Part shown: positions 16,226-23,762 of the stretch, piece after piece
How positions within the stretch are numbered: the stretch's first letter is position 1
How the letters are laid out: each line of letters starts with the position of its first letter
Assembly (NCBI GenBank): GCA_026129525.1
Contig: JAHCHW010000002.1
Location: 1 to 64,000, forward strand
Length of the DNA stretch: 64,000 bases
Source of the DNA: Chitinophagales bacterium
GTDB lineage: Bacteria; Bacteroidota; Bacteroidia; Chitinophagales; LD1
Direction of reading: 5' to 3'
Position numbers and translations under genes: made by a program
Notes under the pieces: model-generated
The model's input: the letters and a program-made list of their open reading frames with translations, nothing else
What the model was told of the DNA's origin: nothing
The model's database searches: none

Positions 16226-17905
16226 TCAGGCAGCATTGTTTAGTTTGCTCTTTCTAACCCCGTACAAAAAGTAGATAACAAAGCCGAGCAGGAGCCAGAG
16301 CAAAAAGCGTGTCCAGTTAGAAGCGCCCGACTCGCAGAGCAAGTACGAACACGCCAACAAACCCAGCACAGGAATGAGCGAGAGGTTCTTCCAAACAGAA
16401 AGAACCGTAAGCCCCACTAACAGCAAGGCAAATGCCGCATACGCTACTTTGTGCAGAATAGCATCAAACATTTCAAACTTCGAATGTGCTTCGGGCATGG
16501 AGAAGTAGGTTTCTATTCCTTCTTTATTATAGAGATAAACTAATGCCACTACCATCATTAAAATAACCGGCATAAAATATTTGGCATTGATGTAGGGGGT
16601 TTTGAAACTTCCCTGTGGGGGATTGGGAAACAAACTAAGGCGCAACACTCCGGCACACACCACCACGAAGGCAAATAGTGTTCCTACCGAGGTAAGTTGA
16701 ATTACTTCATCTAAATTCATAAACAACGCAGGAATGCCCACCACAAAGCCGGTGAGAATAGTAGAGAACGAAGGCGTTTTATACTTCGGATGAATTTTCG
16801 AAAAAACTTTCGGCAGCAAACCATCGCGGCTCATGCTCATCCAAATACGTGGCTGCCCTACCTGAAAAACCAACAACACGCTGGCGGTGGCAATTACTGC
16901 GCTTATAGCAATAACACCCGCAATCCAGTTTAAGCCCACTTCGTTAAACACAAACGCCATGGGGTCGCCCACATCCAGCTTGGTATAGTTTACCATACCT
17001 GTGAGTGTAAGCGCCACCAACACATAAATAACGGTGCAAATAATAAGCGCATAAATCATGCCGCGGGGCAAATCGCGCTGCGGGTTGCGGCATTCTTCGG
17101 CTGTGGTGGAAATAGCATCGAAACCGATGTAAGCAAAAAACACGGCTGCGGTTCCTTTTAATACACCGCCAATTCCATTTGGCAAAAACGGACTCCAGTT
17201 TTCGGGCTTTATATAAAACGAACCGAGCACAATTACCAGCACAATTACTCCGAGCTTTAGCGCCACCATCCAGTTAGCAGAAGTTTTCGATTCTTTAATT
17301 CCTACATAAGTAATGTAAGTGATGAGCGCTACTATGCACAGCGCAGGTAAATCAAAAATCAATTTCACATTGCCTATGGCTGGTGCGGTTTTCCAAGCCA
17401 GACGGGCTGCTTCGCTACCCATTGCTTTGGCTGTCCAGTAGTCCATAGTCATAAATTCCGGAATAGTAACACCGAACCCCGCCATGAGCGTAGTAAAATA
17501 ATCGCTCCACGAAATTGCCACCGCAATGTTGCCTATGGCGTATTCCATCAGCAAATCCCAACCAATAATCCATGCAATAATTTCACCGAAAGCCACATAG
17601 GAATAAGTATAAGCGCTGCCGCTTACGGGCACCAAACTCGCAAACTCGGCATAGCATAAGGCGGAGAACCCGCAGGCAATTGCCACAAAAATGAACAACA
17701 ACACAATGCCGGGTCCGCCATCGAAACTCGCTTTACCAATGGTTGAAAAAATACCTGCGCCCACAATGGCTGCAATGCCAAACACGGTAAGGTCGCGCAC
17801 GCCCAGTGTTTTCTGTAATCCTGTAGCTGCTTCGCCATCCCCATAGCCTTCGGCAGCATCTTTCAGCACTTTACCTACCTCTTTTTTTCGAAATAAATCG
17901 CCCAT
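16226..17905 (-). CDS. APC-superfamily amino-acid permease, cationic amino-acid transporter type
   Basis: 559 residues. An N-terminal cytoplasmic tail (about 1-35) is followed by about 14 hydrophobic segments. The first carries GIAAIVGAGIFSTIGKAS, the unwound TM1 substrate-binding motif of APC transporters, and LVPVSGSAYTYSYVAFGEIIAWIIGWDLLMEYAIG follows in TM2-3. FFAYIGFDAISTTAEECRNPQRDLPRGM is the TM6/loop signature of the CAT branch. It probably imports amino acids, perhaps cationic, by ion-coupled or exchange transport in the inner membrane. Extra helices after TM12 fit the CAT family, which usually has 14. The gene is alone on its strand and converges with the sigma-factor operon. Confidence 0.9.
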   Translation of the reverse strand: MGDLFRKKEVGKVLKDAAEGYGDGEAATGLQKTLGVRDLTVFGIAAIVGAGIFSTIGKASFDGGPGIVLLFIFVAIACGFSALCYAEFASLVPVSGSAYTYSYVAFGEIIAWIIGWDLLMEYAIGNIAVAISWSDYFTTLMAGFGVTIPEFMTMDYWTAKAMGSEAARLAWKTAPAIGNVKLIFDLPALCIVALITYITYVGIKESKTSANWMVALKLGVIVLVIVLGSFYIKPENWSPFLPNGIGGVLKGTAAVFFAYIGFDAISTTAEECRNPQRDLPRGMIYALIICTVIYVLVALTLTGMVNYTKLDVGDPMAFVFNEVGLNWIAGVIAISAVIATASVLLVFQVGQPRIWMSMSRDGLLPKVFSKIHPKYKTPSFSTILTGFVVGIPALFMNLDEVIQLTSVGTLFAFVVVCAGVLRLSLFPNPPQGSFKTPYINAKYFMPVILMMVVALVYLYNKEGIETYFSMPEAHSKFEMFDAILHKVAYAAFALLLVGLTVLSVWKNLSLIPVLGLLACSYLLCESGASNWTRFLLWLLLGFVIYFLYGVRKSKLNNAA

Positions 17906-17977
17906 ATTATTTGGTGTACTAACGCGGCTAAATATAGGAAAGGTTTAAACTTAATTCGGGCAAACGGATGAAACGGG

Positions 17978-18055
17978 TTTTGCTGATTCATCCGTTCAAT
18001 CCGTCAAATCAGTAAAATCCGTTTACCCTACATTTATTCTTACACTTTTAAGCAG
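17978..18055 (+). repeat. Left copy of a 78-base direct repeat
   Basis: Matches 18292-18369 at 74 of 78 positions with no gaps. The core contains AATCCGTCAAATCAGTAAAA. The two copies bracket the palindrome at 18113-18186. This gap (17906-18389) contains no convincing gene. Confidence 0.9.
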
Positions 18056-18112
18056 TCCGGCAGACCATCATAATCCATAAGAGAAGAAGAAAGACCGAGC
18101 TTGGGCCGATAA

Positions 18113-18186
18113 GTTCGACCTCGTTGGGGTCGTATGTTTATAGAGCACCATATTTCTATAGACATGCGACTCCATCGGAGTCGAAC
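18113..18186. repeat. Long imperfect palindrome, REP/MITE-like element
   Basis: Two 32-base arms (18113-18144 and 18155-18186) are inverted repeats with 26 of 32 positions matching, around a 10-base loop. Each arm holds its own smaller hairpin: CGACC/GGTCG-type on the left and a perfect 7-base CGACTCC/GGAGTCG stem on the right, so the DNA could also form a clover shape. This is the architecture of small mobile palindromic repeats mobilised in trans by REP-type transposases. No transposase is present nearby. It might also act as a terminator, but there is no T-run. Confidence 0.75.
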
Positions 18187-18291
18187 AGCCGAAAAGATAA
18201 GCAGGTAACTTTTCCGACTATTCGTGAGTAATTGGCATCTAAAATTGATGCAATTGTTGATGCAATTTGTGTTCGCTCCTGATTAGGCTGA

Positions 18292-18369
18292 TTTTGCTGA
18301 TTCATCCTTTCAATCCGTCAAATCAGTAAAATCCGTTTACTCTGCATTTATTCTTACACTTTTGAGCAG
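18292..18369 (+). repeat. Right copy of the 78-base direct repeat
   Basis: Differs from 17978-18055 at four positions only. It ends 20 bases before the kinase start codon, so the kinase promoter may lie inside it. With the left copy it frames about 236 bases including the palindrome, as if a segment had been duplicated or inserted. Confidence 0.9.
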
Positions 18370-18389
18370 ATAAATTTTAAACTCGCACG

Positions 18390-19016
18390 GTGCGCTACAA
18401 CTTTATTACCATAGAAGGAACCATAGGAGCAGGCAAAACTACCCTTGCTCAAAAGCTGGCGTCCGGCTACAACGGCAAGTTGATATTAGAGCGCTTTGAA
18501 GAAAACCCTTTCCTCCCTAAATTTTACGAAGACCCTGCGCGACATGCTTTTCCGGTAGAATTGTTTTTTATGGCAGAGCGGTTTCAGCATTTAAAAAATC
18601 TGTTGAGCGAGGCAGATATTTTTAAATCGTTTACGGTGTCGGATTTTCTGTTTCAGAAGAGTTTGATTTTTGCTCAGCAAAATTTAAATGAAGATGAAAG
18701 CAAACTGTACCGCATGTTGTTCGATATTATTAACCCTACCTTGCCCAAGCCCGACATTATATTGTATCTCTATGCTCCGGTTGACAAACTGCTGGAGAAC
18801 ATAAAGAAGCGCGGCAGAGAATATGAGCAAAGTATTACAGCCGACTACCTGCATAAAATACAAACTGCTTACCTCGATTACTTTAAACTGCAACACCATT
18901 CGCGGGTAGTGTTACTCAACACATCCGACTTAAATTGGGTAGAGAACCAAAGCCATTTCGATAAAGTTGTTGAGTTGCTGAACGAGGAGTTTGATACAGG
19001 GTTGCATTATGTGTAA
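18390..19016 (+). CDS. Deoxynucleoside kinase
   Basis: 208 residues, starting at GTG (18390), which places the P-loop right at the N-terminus as in the family. The P-loop is EGTIGAGKTT (residues about 9-18). The substrate-pocket segment ENPFLPKFYEDP and the region VSDFLFQKSLIFAQQNL follow, and a lid with KKRGREYEQSI lies at about 140-150. This fits the dCK/dGK-like deoxynucleoside kinase family, which phosphorylates deoxynucleosides for salvage into dNTP pools in the cytoplasm. The exact base preference (dA, dG or dC) cannot be read from sequence. It converges with the Nudix gene, 24 bases apart. Confidence 0.9.
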   Translation: MRYNFITIEGTIGAGKTTLAQKLASGYNGKLILERFEENPFLPKFYEDPARHAFPVELFFMAERFQHLKNLLSEADIFKSFTVSDFLFQKSLIFAQQNLNEDESKLYRMLFDIINPTLPKPDIILYLYAPVDKLLENIKKRGREYEQSITADYLHKIQTAYLDYFKLQHHSRVVLLNTSDLNWVENQSHFDKVVELLNEEFDTGLHYV

Positions 19017-19040
19017 TGCAGATTACTAAACCACCGCACC

Positions 19041-19694
19041 TTAACGGTTTTCGTTGGTCGCTTTCTCTACAATGTAAGTAAACTCGCTGAGCATTATGGC
19101 TGTTGCTCCCCAAATAACGTGTTCTTCAAAAACGTAAGCAGGAACTTTTACCACCGTTCCGTTAAACAGTTTTATTTCCTTTTCAAACACAATGTTTTGT
19201 TTGTTCAAAAAAAACGAAAGCGGAATTTCTACCACTTTCTCCACTTCCTGCACCTGTGGCTTAAACAGTTCAATGTTTTCGGCATAACCAACCGATGGAT
19301 ACACCAAAAAATTACTGGGCGGTATATACAGCTCGCTTAGTTCACCAAGCAATTGAATTTTATTTTGCTCCACACCAATTTCTTCCTCTGTTTCACGTAA
19401 AGCGGTTTGCACTAAACTACTATCGCTTTCTTCTTTCTTGCCCCCCGGAAAACTCATTTGTCCGCTATGTACCCCCGCATAACTTTTTCGCTGAGTAAAA
19501 ACAATATTTAATTCTGTTTCCTTTTCATACAACAACAACAGCACACCGCTTATGCGCGGCTCGTTTCGTAAAATATCTTCCTTGCTCAACCGCGGACGAT
19601 ACGCAGGTGCCATGCGATACTGCGCTTCCTCACCCGGCAGCGGTTTCTGCAACTCGCTTTGCAGTAGCTGTATAAAGTGCTTATCGTATATCAT
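19041..19694 (-). CDS. Nudix hydrolase, probable CoA pyrophosphatase
   Basis: 217 residues from the preferred ATG at 19694 (MIYDKHFIQLLQSEL); an upstream in-frame ATG at 19730 adds 12 residues. The Nudix box is GGKKEESDSSLVQTALREtEEEIG, matching GX5EX7REUXEEXGU with all acidic metal ligands. The preceding TQRKSYAGVHSGQMSFPGG is the marker of the CoA-diphosphatase (NudL/NUDT7) branch. It would cleave CoA or acyl-CoA to phosphopantetheine derivatives plus 3',5'-ADP with Mg or Mn. It is cytoplasmic, with no signal peptide. Confidence 0.88.
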   Translation of the reverse strand: MIYDKHFIQLLQSELQKPLPGEEAQYRMAPAYRPRLSKEDILRNEPRISGVLLLLYEKETELNIVFTQRKSYAGVHSGQMSFPGGKKEESDSSLVQTALRETEEEIGVEQNKIQLLGELSELYIPPSNFLVYPSVGYAENIELFKPQVQEVEKVVEIPLSFFLNKQNIVFEKEIKLFNGTVVKVPAYVFEEHVIWGATAIMLSEFTYIVEKATNENR

Positions 19695-19805
19695 TGTTGC
19701 AAACCTGATGCTCAAACAAAATAAAACCATGCAAGGTTAGTTCAGAAGAATTATTTTTGACGACTTTTAAAAATCCGCGGACACGGACAACAAAACAAAA
19801 CAAGC

Positions 19806-20936
19806 ATGCAATCACGGTTTACTGCATTGGGAATTACTAACGATGACAGAGCAGTTCTTTTAGCTTACGAATTGAAAGAAGATGAATTTAAAGTGGATCT
19901 GCACATTGTTCCGCGCAAATCACTTTCGAACGAACAGGCTGAAAAGTTAGAGAAGGAATGGACAGAAGGAAAAACATTTGATTTTCCGGAAGATACCCTG
20001 TTTGTAAACCCCAACCTGAATGCCGAATCTATTCTGCCTGCCGATATCCGCTCGGACGAAACAGGCAAAATACGCATTAAGCAAAATGAATGGGCTTATA
20101 CCTTGCTTACTGCAAAACTTTGGGAAAGCTATTTGCTTGAGTTGGAAGAACTGAAAAAGAAAGCTGAAACACTCACACAATACGACCGCCAACTTTTTGA
20201 CGATGCCAAATCTTTTTGGGAACGCGTTTTGGAACACCGCAAAGAGCGTGACATTAGTCAGGAAGGGTTAGACAAAATAAAGGACGATGTAAATTCTGTT
20301 TTCGAAAAACTGAAAACTTTCCGCAAAACAGAGAGTGCCGAATTTGAAGCCGCTTCGGCTAAACTGCGCGATGAAGTGTTGGCAAAGTTGGAAGACATTC
20401 GCCAGCGTGCCGACAGCAAAGCTAACTTTAAAGAGTTGTTGGAAGAATTTAAAACTGTGCAGTTGGAAAGCCGCAAAAACCGCTACACTAAATCGGATGA
20501 CCAAACGGTTCGCAAAAATTTAGACAGCACTTTCCAGTTTATCAACGAACAGCGCAATGCTTTTTTCAGCGATAAAACAGCCGCACGCATTAAAGGCTTG
20601 CAGGAAGTAATTCAGAAAATGGAATACTCGCTTAACCGCGATAAAAAGGATTTGGAGTATTATGCCAAAAAGGCTGACAGCAGCAACATAAAATCGCTAG
20701 AGTTGCAGTTGATTAAAGTAAAAACCAATCTGCTGAACGAAACCATTGCTTCTAAAGAAGAAAAACTGAAAGACATTTACGCCACTCTTGAGAAGTTACA
20801 GAAACAGGCTTCGCGTCAGGAACATAAAACCGAAGAAACAAAAGCAGAAGTAACCGATACACCTGTTACAGGCAGCGATGCCGCACCGGAGCAACCTGCT
20901 TCTTCCGAAGAACCTACATCTTCGGCAAGCGAGTAG
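19806..20936 (+). CDS. Coiled-coil protein of unknown function, DUF349-like segment
   Basis: 376 residues with no signal peptide or membrane helix. An N-terminal globular part (about 1-105, SRFTALGITNDDRAVLLAYEL) precedes a mainly helical, charged region (about 110-345) with heptad-like patterns. The segment FKELLEEFKTVQLESRKNRY resembles the DUF349 helical repeat, but I am not sure. The tail is acidic and Pro/Ser/Thr-rich (about 345-376), probably disordered. It is likely a cytoplasmic structural or scaffold protein. It stands alone on its strand; a 13-base palindrome (21000-21012) 60 bases downstream might mark its end. Confidence 0.65.
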   Translation: MQSRFTALGITNDDRAVLLAYELKEDEFKVDLHIVPRKSLSNEQAEKLEKEWTEGKTFDFPEDTLFVNPNLNAESILPADIRSDETGKIRIKQNEWAYTLLTAKLWESYLLELEELKKKAETLTQYDRQLFDDAKSFWERVLEHRKERDISQEGLDKIKDDVNSVFEKLKTFRKTESAEFEAASAKLRDEVLAKLEDIRQRADSKANFKELLEEFKTVQLESRKNRYTKSDDQTVRKNLDSTFQFINEQRNAFFSDKTAARIKGLQEVIQKMEYSLNRDKKDLEYYAKKADSSNIKSLELQLIKVKTNLLNETIASKEEKLKDIYATLEKLQKQASRQEHKTEETKAEVTDTPVTGSDAAPEQPASSEEPTSSASE

Positions 20937-21072
20937 TTATGCGGCAGCTTATGACGACACACTTATCCAATAGCAGACACATCCCGTCTCGGTTGTCTTC
21001 CTAAATTTTAGGGGCAATACAAGAAATTTTCGTTAATCATTATTTTTTTATCGTTTTTCAATAATATTTTAT

Positions 21073-21080
21073 TATGTTTG
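21073..21080 (+). promoter_or_regulatory. -7 promoter box for the DUF2975 operon
   Basis: TATGTTTG fits TAnnTTTG and lies 26 bases before the ATG at 21107. The preceding 60 bases are very A/T-rich. No clear -33 TTG is present. Confidence 0.6.
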
Positions 21081-21106
21081 CGACATCAATTTAAAACTTT
21101 TCAAAG

Positions 21107-21631
21107 ATGTCAAAAACAAACAACTTCGTATTTTGGAGCTTATATATTGTAGCTTGGCTCATTTTTGTTGGCTTGTCGATTGAAGCCGGAGGATTAATAG
21201 TGAATTTCTTTTTCAGTCTATATAAGCCTGAATTTGTCCAAAATCTCTACCAAAAACTTGACTTATCTGCAATCTATAGGGACGGCAAATTCATTTTCTT
21301 TGGTGTGTATAGCTTTATACTATCCATCGCCATTTTAAAAGCAATTCTGTTTTATATTGTCATCAGGTTAATGCACAAAATGGATTTAAGAAAACCATTC
21401 AACAGTTTTGTTGCGAAACAGATTTCACATATTAGCTATCTAACACTTTCAATCGGGCTGTTAAGTTACATTGCAAACCAATCACCACAAATAGGCGGGT
21501 TAAGCGACAACCTTAATCAATTTTGGGAAGACAGTCAGGCATTCATTCTTATGGGGGCTATTATCTACATCATTGCAACAATTTTCCAAAAAGGAGTAGC
21601 TATTCAAAACGAAAACGATTTAACAGTATAA
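21107..21631 (+). CDS. DUF2975 membrane protein (YoaS-like)
   Basis: 174 residues with four predicted membrane helices (about 8-32, 58-85, 105-122 and 140-160). The arrangement, including RLMHKMDLRKPFNSFVAKQI between helices 2 and 3, is that of the DUF2975 family. Members are usually encoded directly before a small Xre-type regulator, as here with a 3-base gap. Function is unknown; the pair is often treated as a membrane sensor or immunity-like protein with its repressor. Base composition is A/T-richer than the flanking core genes, which suggests acquisition. Confidence 0.8.
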   Translation: MSKTNNFVFWSLYIVAWLIFVGLSIEAGGLIVNFFFSLYKPEFVQNLYQKLDLSAIYRDGKFIFFGVYSFILSIAILKAILFYIVIRLMHKMDLRKPFNSFVAKQISHISYLTLSIGLLSYIANQSPQIGGLSDNLNQFWEDSQAFILMGAIIYIIATIFQKGVAIQNENDLTV

Positions 21632-21634
21632 GCC

Positions 21635-21853
21635 ATGCCAATCATTGTAAACCTGGATGTAATGATGGCAAAGCGAAAAATGTCGCTCAATGAGCTATCG
21701 GAAAAAGTAGGGCTTACACTTTCCAACCTCTCCATTTTAAAAACGGGAAAGGCAAAAGCTATACGTTTCAGCACTCTCGAAGCAATTTGTGAAGCTTTGA
21801 ATTGTCAACCAGGAGATATTTTAGAATATAAAAACGAAAAGCATGAAAAATAA
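21635..21853 (+). CDS. Small Xre/Cro-type HTH regulator (YozG-like)
   Basis: 72 residues, essentially one helix-turn-helix domain: SLNELSEKVGLTLSNLSILKTGKAKAIRF, then STLEAICEALNCQPGDILEY. This is the standard partner of DUF2975 proteins and probably represses the shared promoter at 21073. Its last 11 bases overlap the next reading frame. Confidence 0.88.
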   Translation: MPIIVNLDVMMAKRKMSLNELSEKVGLTLSNLSILKTGKAKAIRFSTLEAICEALNCQPGDILEYKNEKHEK

Positions 21854-22225
21854 ATTTACACATTTTGCAATTCACATTGACGACATTGAACGGCAAAAAA
21901 ATTCTATGACGGAGTATTTGATTGGGGCTTCAACCCTTACGGACAAGGCGACTTTTTGCAAATAAAATCTGATAAGTCTGAAAACGGAGAACTAGTTGGA
22001 GCATTGCAATCAAGAAAATATTCCCCAATACCTGATAAGATTATTGGCTTGGAATGCACTATTGGCGTTGAAAATATTGACGAAATCATAGAAAAGGTAA
22101 AAAGTAATGTCGGACAAGTTATTATGCCTAAGACAGCAATTCCTTATGTTGGCTACATTGCTAAGTTTTTGGACACAGAAGGCAACTTGATTTGTGGAAT
22201 GCAATATGACACTTCAGCAAGATGA
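21843..22225 (+). pseudogene. VOC-family (glyoxalase/bleomycin-resistance fold) gene with a frameshift
   Basis: Translation from the ATG at 21843 gives KNKFTHFAIHIDDIERQKN and then runs into a stop at 21963-21965. Moving to the -1 frame at the seven-A run at 21895-21901 restores KFYDGVFDWGFNPYGQGDF and stays open to 22225, giving a normal 127-residue VOC domain ending in LDTEGNLICGMQYD. One A appears to be missing. This could be a true inactivating deletion, a homopolymer sequencing error, or -1 slippage, since the local codons A AAA AAT form a permissible slippery heptamer. The start overlaps the regulator gene by 11 bases and the stop overlaps the next start (ATGA), so the gene belongs to an intact operon layout. 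Confidence 0.85.
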
Positions 22226-22662
22226 AAACTTCACGACCTATTCATCCAGACTTTAAATTTTTTTTGGACCTAAAAGACCAAGAAGTTATTGACTTGTTTA
22301 AAGATTTAAGAGAATACATTTTGGAATTGTATCCAGACTGCAACGAACTTGTTTATCATACTCACGCCTTGACAGCCGTTTTTTCAATCTCAGACAAGCT
22401 ATCCGATGCTTTTTGTATGTTGCCAATTTATACAAACCACCTAAACCTAGGCTTTAACAAAGGGACACTTCTGAAAGATCCTAATAAACTTTTAACAGGG
22501 ACAGGAAATTTAATTAGGCACATTGACGTAAAGAAAACTAACGACTACAGAAACCCAAAAGTAAAAGCATTGATAAAAGAAGCTATTGACTTTGCAATTA
22601 AAGATATGGATAAACCGACAAAATCAATCGGAAAGACCATTTCAAAAATCAAGAAAAAATGA
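22222..22662 (+). CDS. DUF1801 (YdhG-like) protein
   Basis: 146 residues, cytoplasmic. LREYILELYPDCNELVYHTHALTAVFS and MLPIYTNHLNLGFNKGTLLKDPNKLLTGTG match the DUF1801 alpha/beta fold. The protein ends in a very basic tail (KTISKIKKK). The family has no settled function. Its start overlaps the VOC stop by four bases, and it is the last gene before the attC-like palindrome, only 8 bases downstream. Confidence 0.8.
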   Translation: MKTSRPIHPDFKFFLDLKDQEVIDLFKDLREYILELYPDCNELVYHTHALTAVFSISDKLSDAFCMLPIYTNHLNLGFNKGTLLKDPNKLLTGTGNLIRHIDVKKTNDYRNPKVKALIKEAIDFAIKDMDKPTKSIGKTISKIKKK

Positions 22663-22670
22663 AAGCCGAC

Positions 22671-22803
22671 CGCATAACACGGGTTTTGCGTCAGGCGGGG
22701 TGACGTGCATAATTCAGCGTTTGTCCCTCGCTTTAGCGTTCGTCTCGGTTGACAGGACTTCGTCCCGTCTCCCGCCCGAACGCAAACCCTCGAAACGTTG
22801 GCA
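22671..22803. repeat. Long palindrome with attC-like traits directly after a stop codon
   Basis: The outer ends read CGCATAAC (22671-22678) and CGTTGGCAG (about 22796-22804), giving an AAC/GTT pair. Inside, GGG-TTTGCG-GGCGGG (22681-22699) pairs with CCCGCC-CGCAAA-CCC (22771-22789) with small bulges, and about 70 bases lie between the arms. Size, end triplets, bulged stem and placement a few bases after a stop codon are like the recombination sites of integron gene cassettes. The full 7-base end consensus is not met and no integrase is seen, so this may instead be a Bacteroidota intergenic palindrome. Confidence 0.45.
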
Positions 22804-23068
22804 GAAAGCGTATTGGACAGCGTTTCAATAGACAAGAACTTTGGAATAATTTAGAACCAATCATACAACAACAACCTGACAAACAAGCCGACACAGGCTC
22901 CTCTGCCTCAGAAATAAAACACCTCAACGCCAAATGAATTTCTTTGGCAAACACACAAGCGGCACATTTGGGGTTGTAGCCCCACACAAAACCGCCTTCA
23001 TACAATCCCAAAAGAGTCTCTTTTACCAACACTTTAAGAGGGGTGAAAATTAATTTTTTAAAAAAAAT
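22804..23068. other. Non-coding spacer between the palindrome and the TetR operator
   Basis: I see no convincing gene. A minus-strand open frame (22733-23140) crosses it but would run through the palindrome, the operator and the TetR start, and it is Cys-rich without a recognisable domain. Base composition changes twice in this stretch, which may reflect a recombination seam. Confidence 0.5.
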
Positions 23069-23084
23069 TATACCGCTCGGTATA
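23069..23084. promoter_or_regulatory. TetR operator, copy 1
   Basis: TATACCGCTCGGTATA: two perfect 7-base half-sites (TATACCG/CGGTATA) around a 2-base centre. It lies 8 bases before the -7 box at 23092, so a bound repressor would block the polymerase and autoregulate the TetR gene. Confidence 0.85.
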
Positions 23085-23091
23085 TTTTTTG

Positions 23092-23099
23092 TATCTTTG
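23092..23099 (+). promoter_or_regulatory. -7 promoter box of the TetR gene
   Basis: TATCTTTG is a strong TAnnTTTG match 7 bases before the ATG at 23107, predicting a nearly leaderless transcript. Confidence 0.7.
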
Positions 23100-23106
23100 T
23101 GCCGAT

Positions 23107-23709
23107 ATGAGTAAAGGCATTTCAAAATCGGAGCGAACAAAACAGTTCATTGTTGAACGGACTGCCCCTGTTTTCAATGAGAAGGGATATGCCGGCACTT
23201 CGCTGTCTGATTTGGAAAATGCAACGGGACTAACCAAGGGAAGCATTTACGGAAATTTTGAAAACAAAGACGAAGTTGCCCTCGCTGCTTTTGACTACAA
23301 CTTCAATAGGGTTACACTTTATATCAAAGAAAAAATTTTAGTCACCGACAATTCCATAGAACGACTGTTGGTTTATCCGAACGTGTATCGAGATTTTTTG
23401 AAAATACCGTTTTTGAAACCAGGGTGCCCAATCTTGAATACCTCTACAGAAGCAGACGACACCCATCCAAAACTAAAGGAACGAGCAGCTAACGCATTAA
23501 ATTTTTGGAAAACTTCAATCGAAAATCAAATAAAGAGAGGAATACAGAGGGGCGAAATAAAAGAGGACACAAATCCAACGGAGTTTGCCGTCATTTTGAT
23601 GTCGTTGATTGAAGGTGCTATCATGCAAGCGAAGGTTACCGGTAAACCCACAGAGCTTCGGATAGCCATGAATTATTTGGAACAACTAATTCTCAACATA
23701 AAAACGTAA
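23107..23709 (+). CDS. TetR/AcrR-family repressor
   Basis: 200 residues from the ATG at 23107; an earlier in-frame ATG at 23089 lies inside the promoter and is rejected. The N-terminal DNA-binding domain (about 8-55) contains GTSLSDLENATGLTKGSIYG and then NFENKDEVALAAFD, the classic TetR HTH and following helix. The C-terminal ligand domain has GCPILNTSTEADDTHPKL, seen in the TetR_C-type group of small-molecule sensors. Matching palindromes at 23069 and 23726 flank the gene, so it likely represses itself and the thiolase operon downstream. The ligand may be an acyl-CoA or fatty acid, judged only from the target genes. Confidence 0.9.
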   Translation: MSKGISKSERTKQFIVERTAPVFNEKGYAGTSLSDLENATGLTKGSIYGNFENKDEVALAAFDYNFNRVTLYIKEKILVTDNSIERLLVYPNVYRDFLKIPFLKPGCPILNTSTEADDTHPKLKERAANALNFWKTSIENQIKRGIQRGEIKEDTNPTEFAVILMSLIEGAIMQAKVTGKPTELRIAMNYLEQLILNIKT

Positions 23710-23725
23710 TTTTTTTTGAAAAGCA

Positions 23726-23743
23726 ATATACCGATTGGTATAT
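23726..23743. promoter_or_regulatory. TetR operator, copy 2
   Basis: ATATACCGATTGGTATAT: half-sites ATATACC/GGTATAT around GATT. It shares the TATACCG...GGTATA core of copy 1. It lies 19 bases before the thiolase start, so the same repressor should control the catabolic genes directly. Confidence 0.8.
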
Positions 23744-23762
23744 TTTTCAAACTCACAATAAC

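Noticed and set aside
17978..18369. Possible CRISPR array
   Set aside because: Only two copies, over 300 bases apart, with a palindrome between; no repeat-spacer periodicity and no cas gene nearby.
22671..22803. Firm integron call
   Set aside because: Ends do not fully match the 7-base attC consensus, only one site is seen and no integrase is in view. Kept as a candidate only.
22733..23140. 135-codon minus-strand open frame with several cysteines
   Set aside because: It runs through the long palindrome, the TetR operator and the TetR start codon, has no signal, no known motif, and shows no start context. I treat it as chance.
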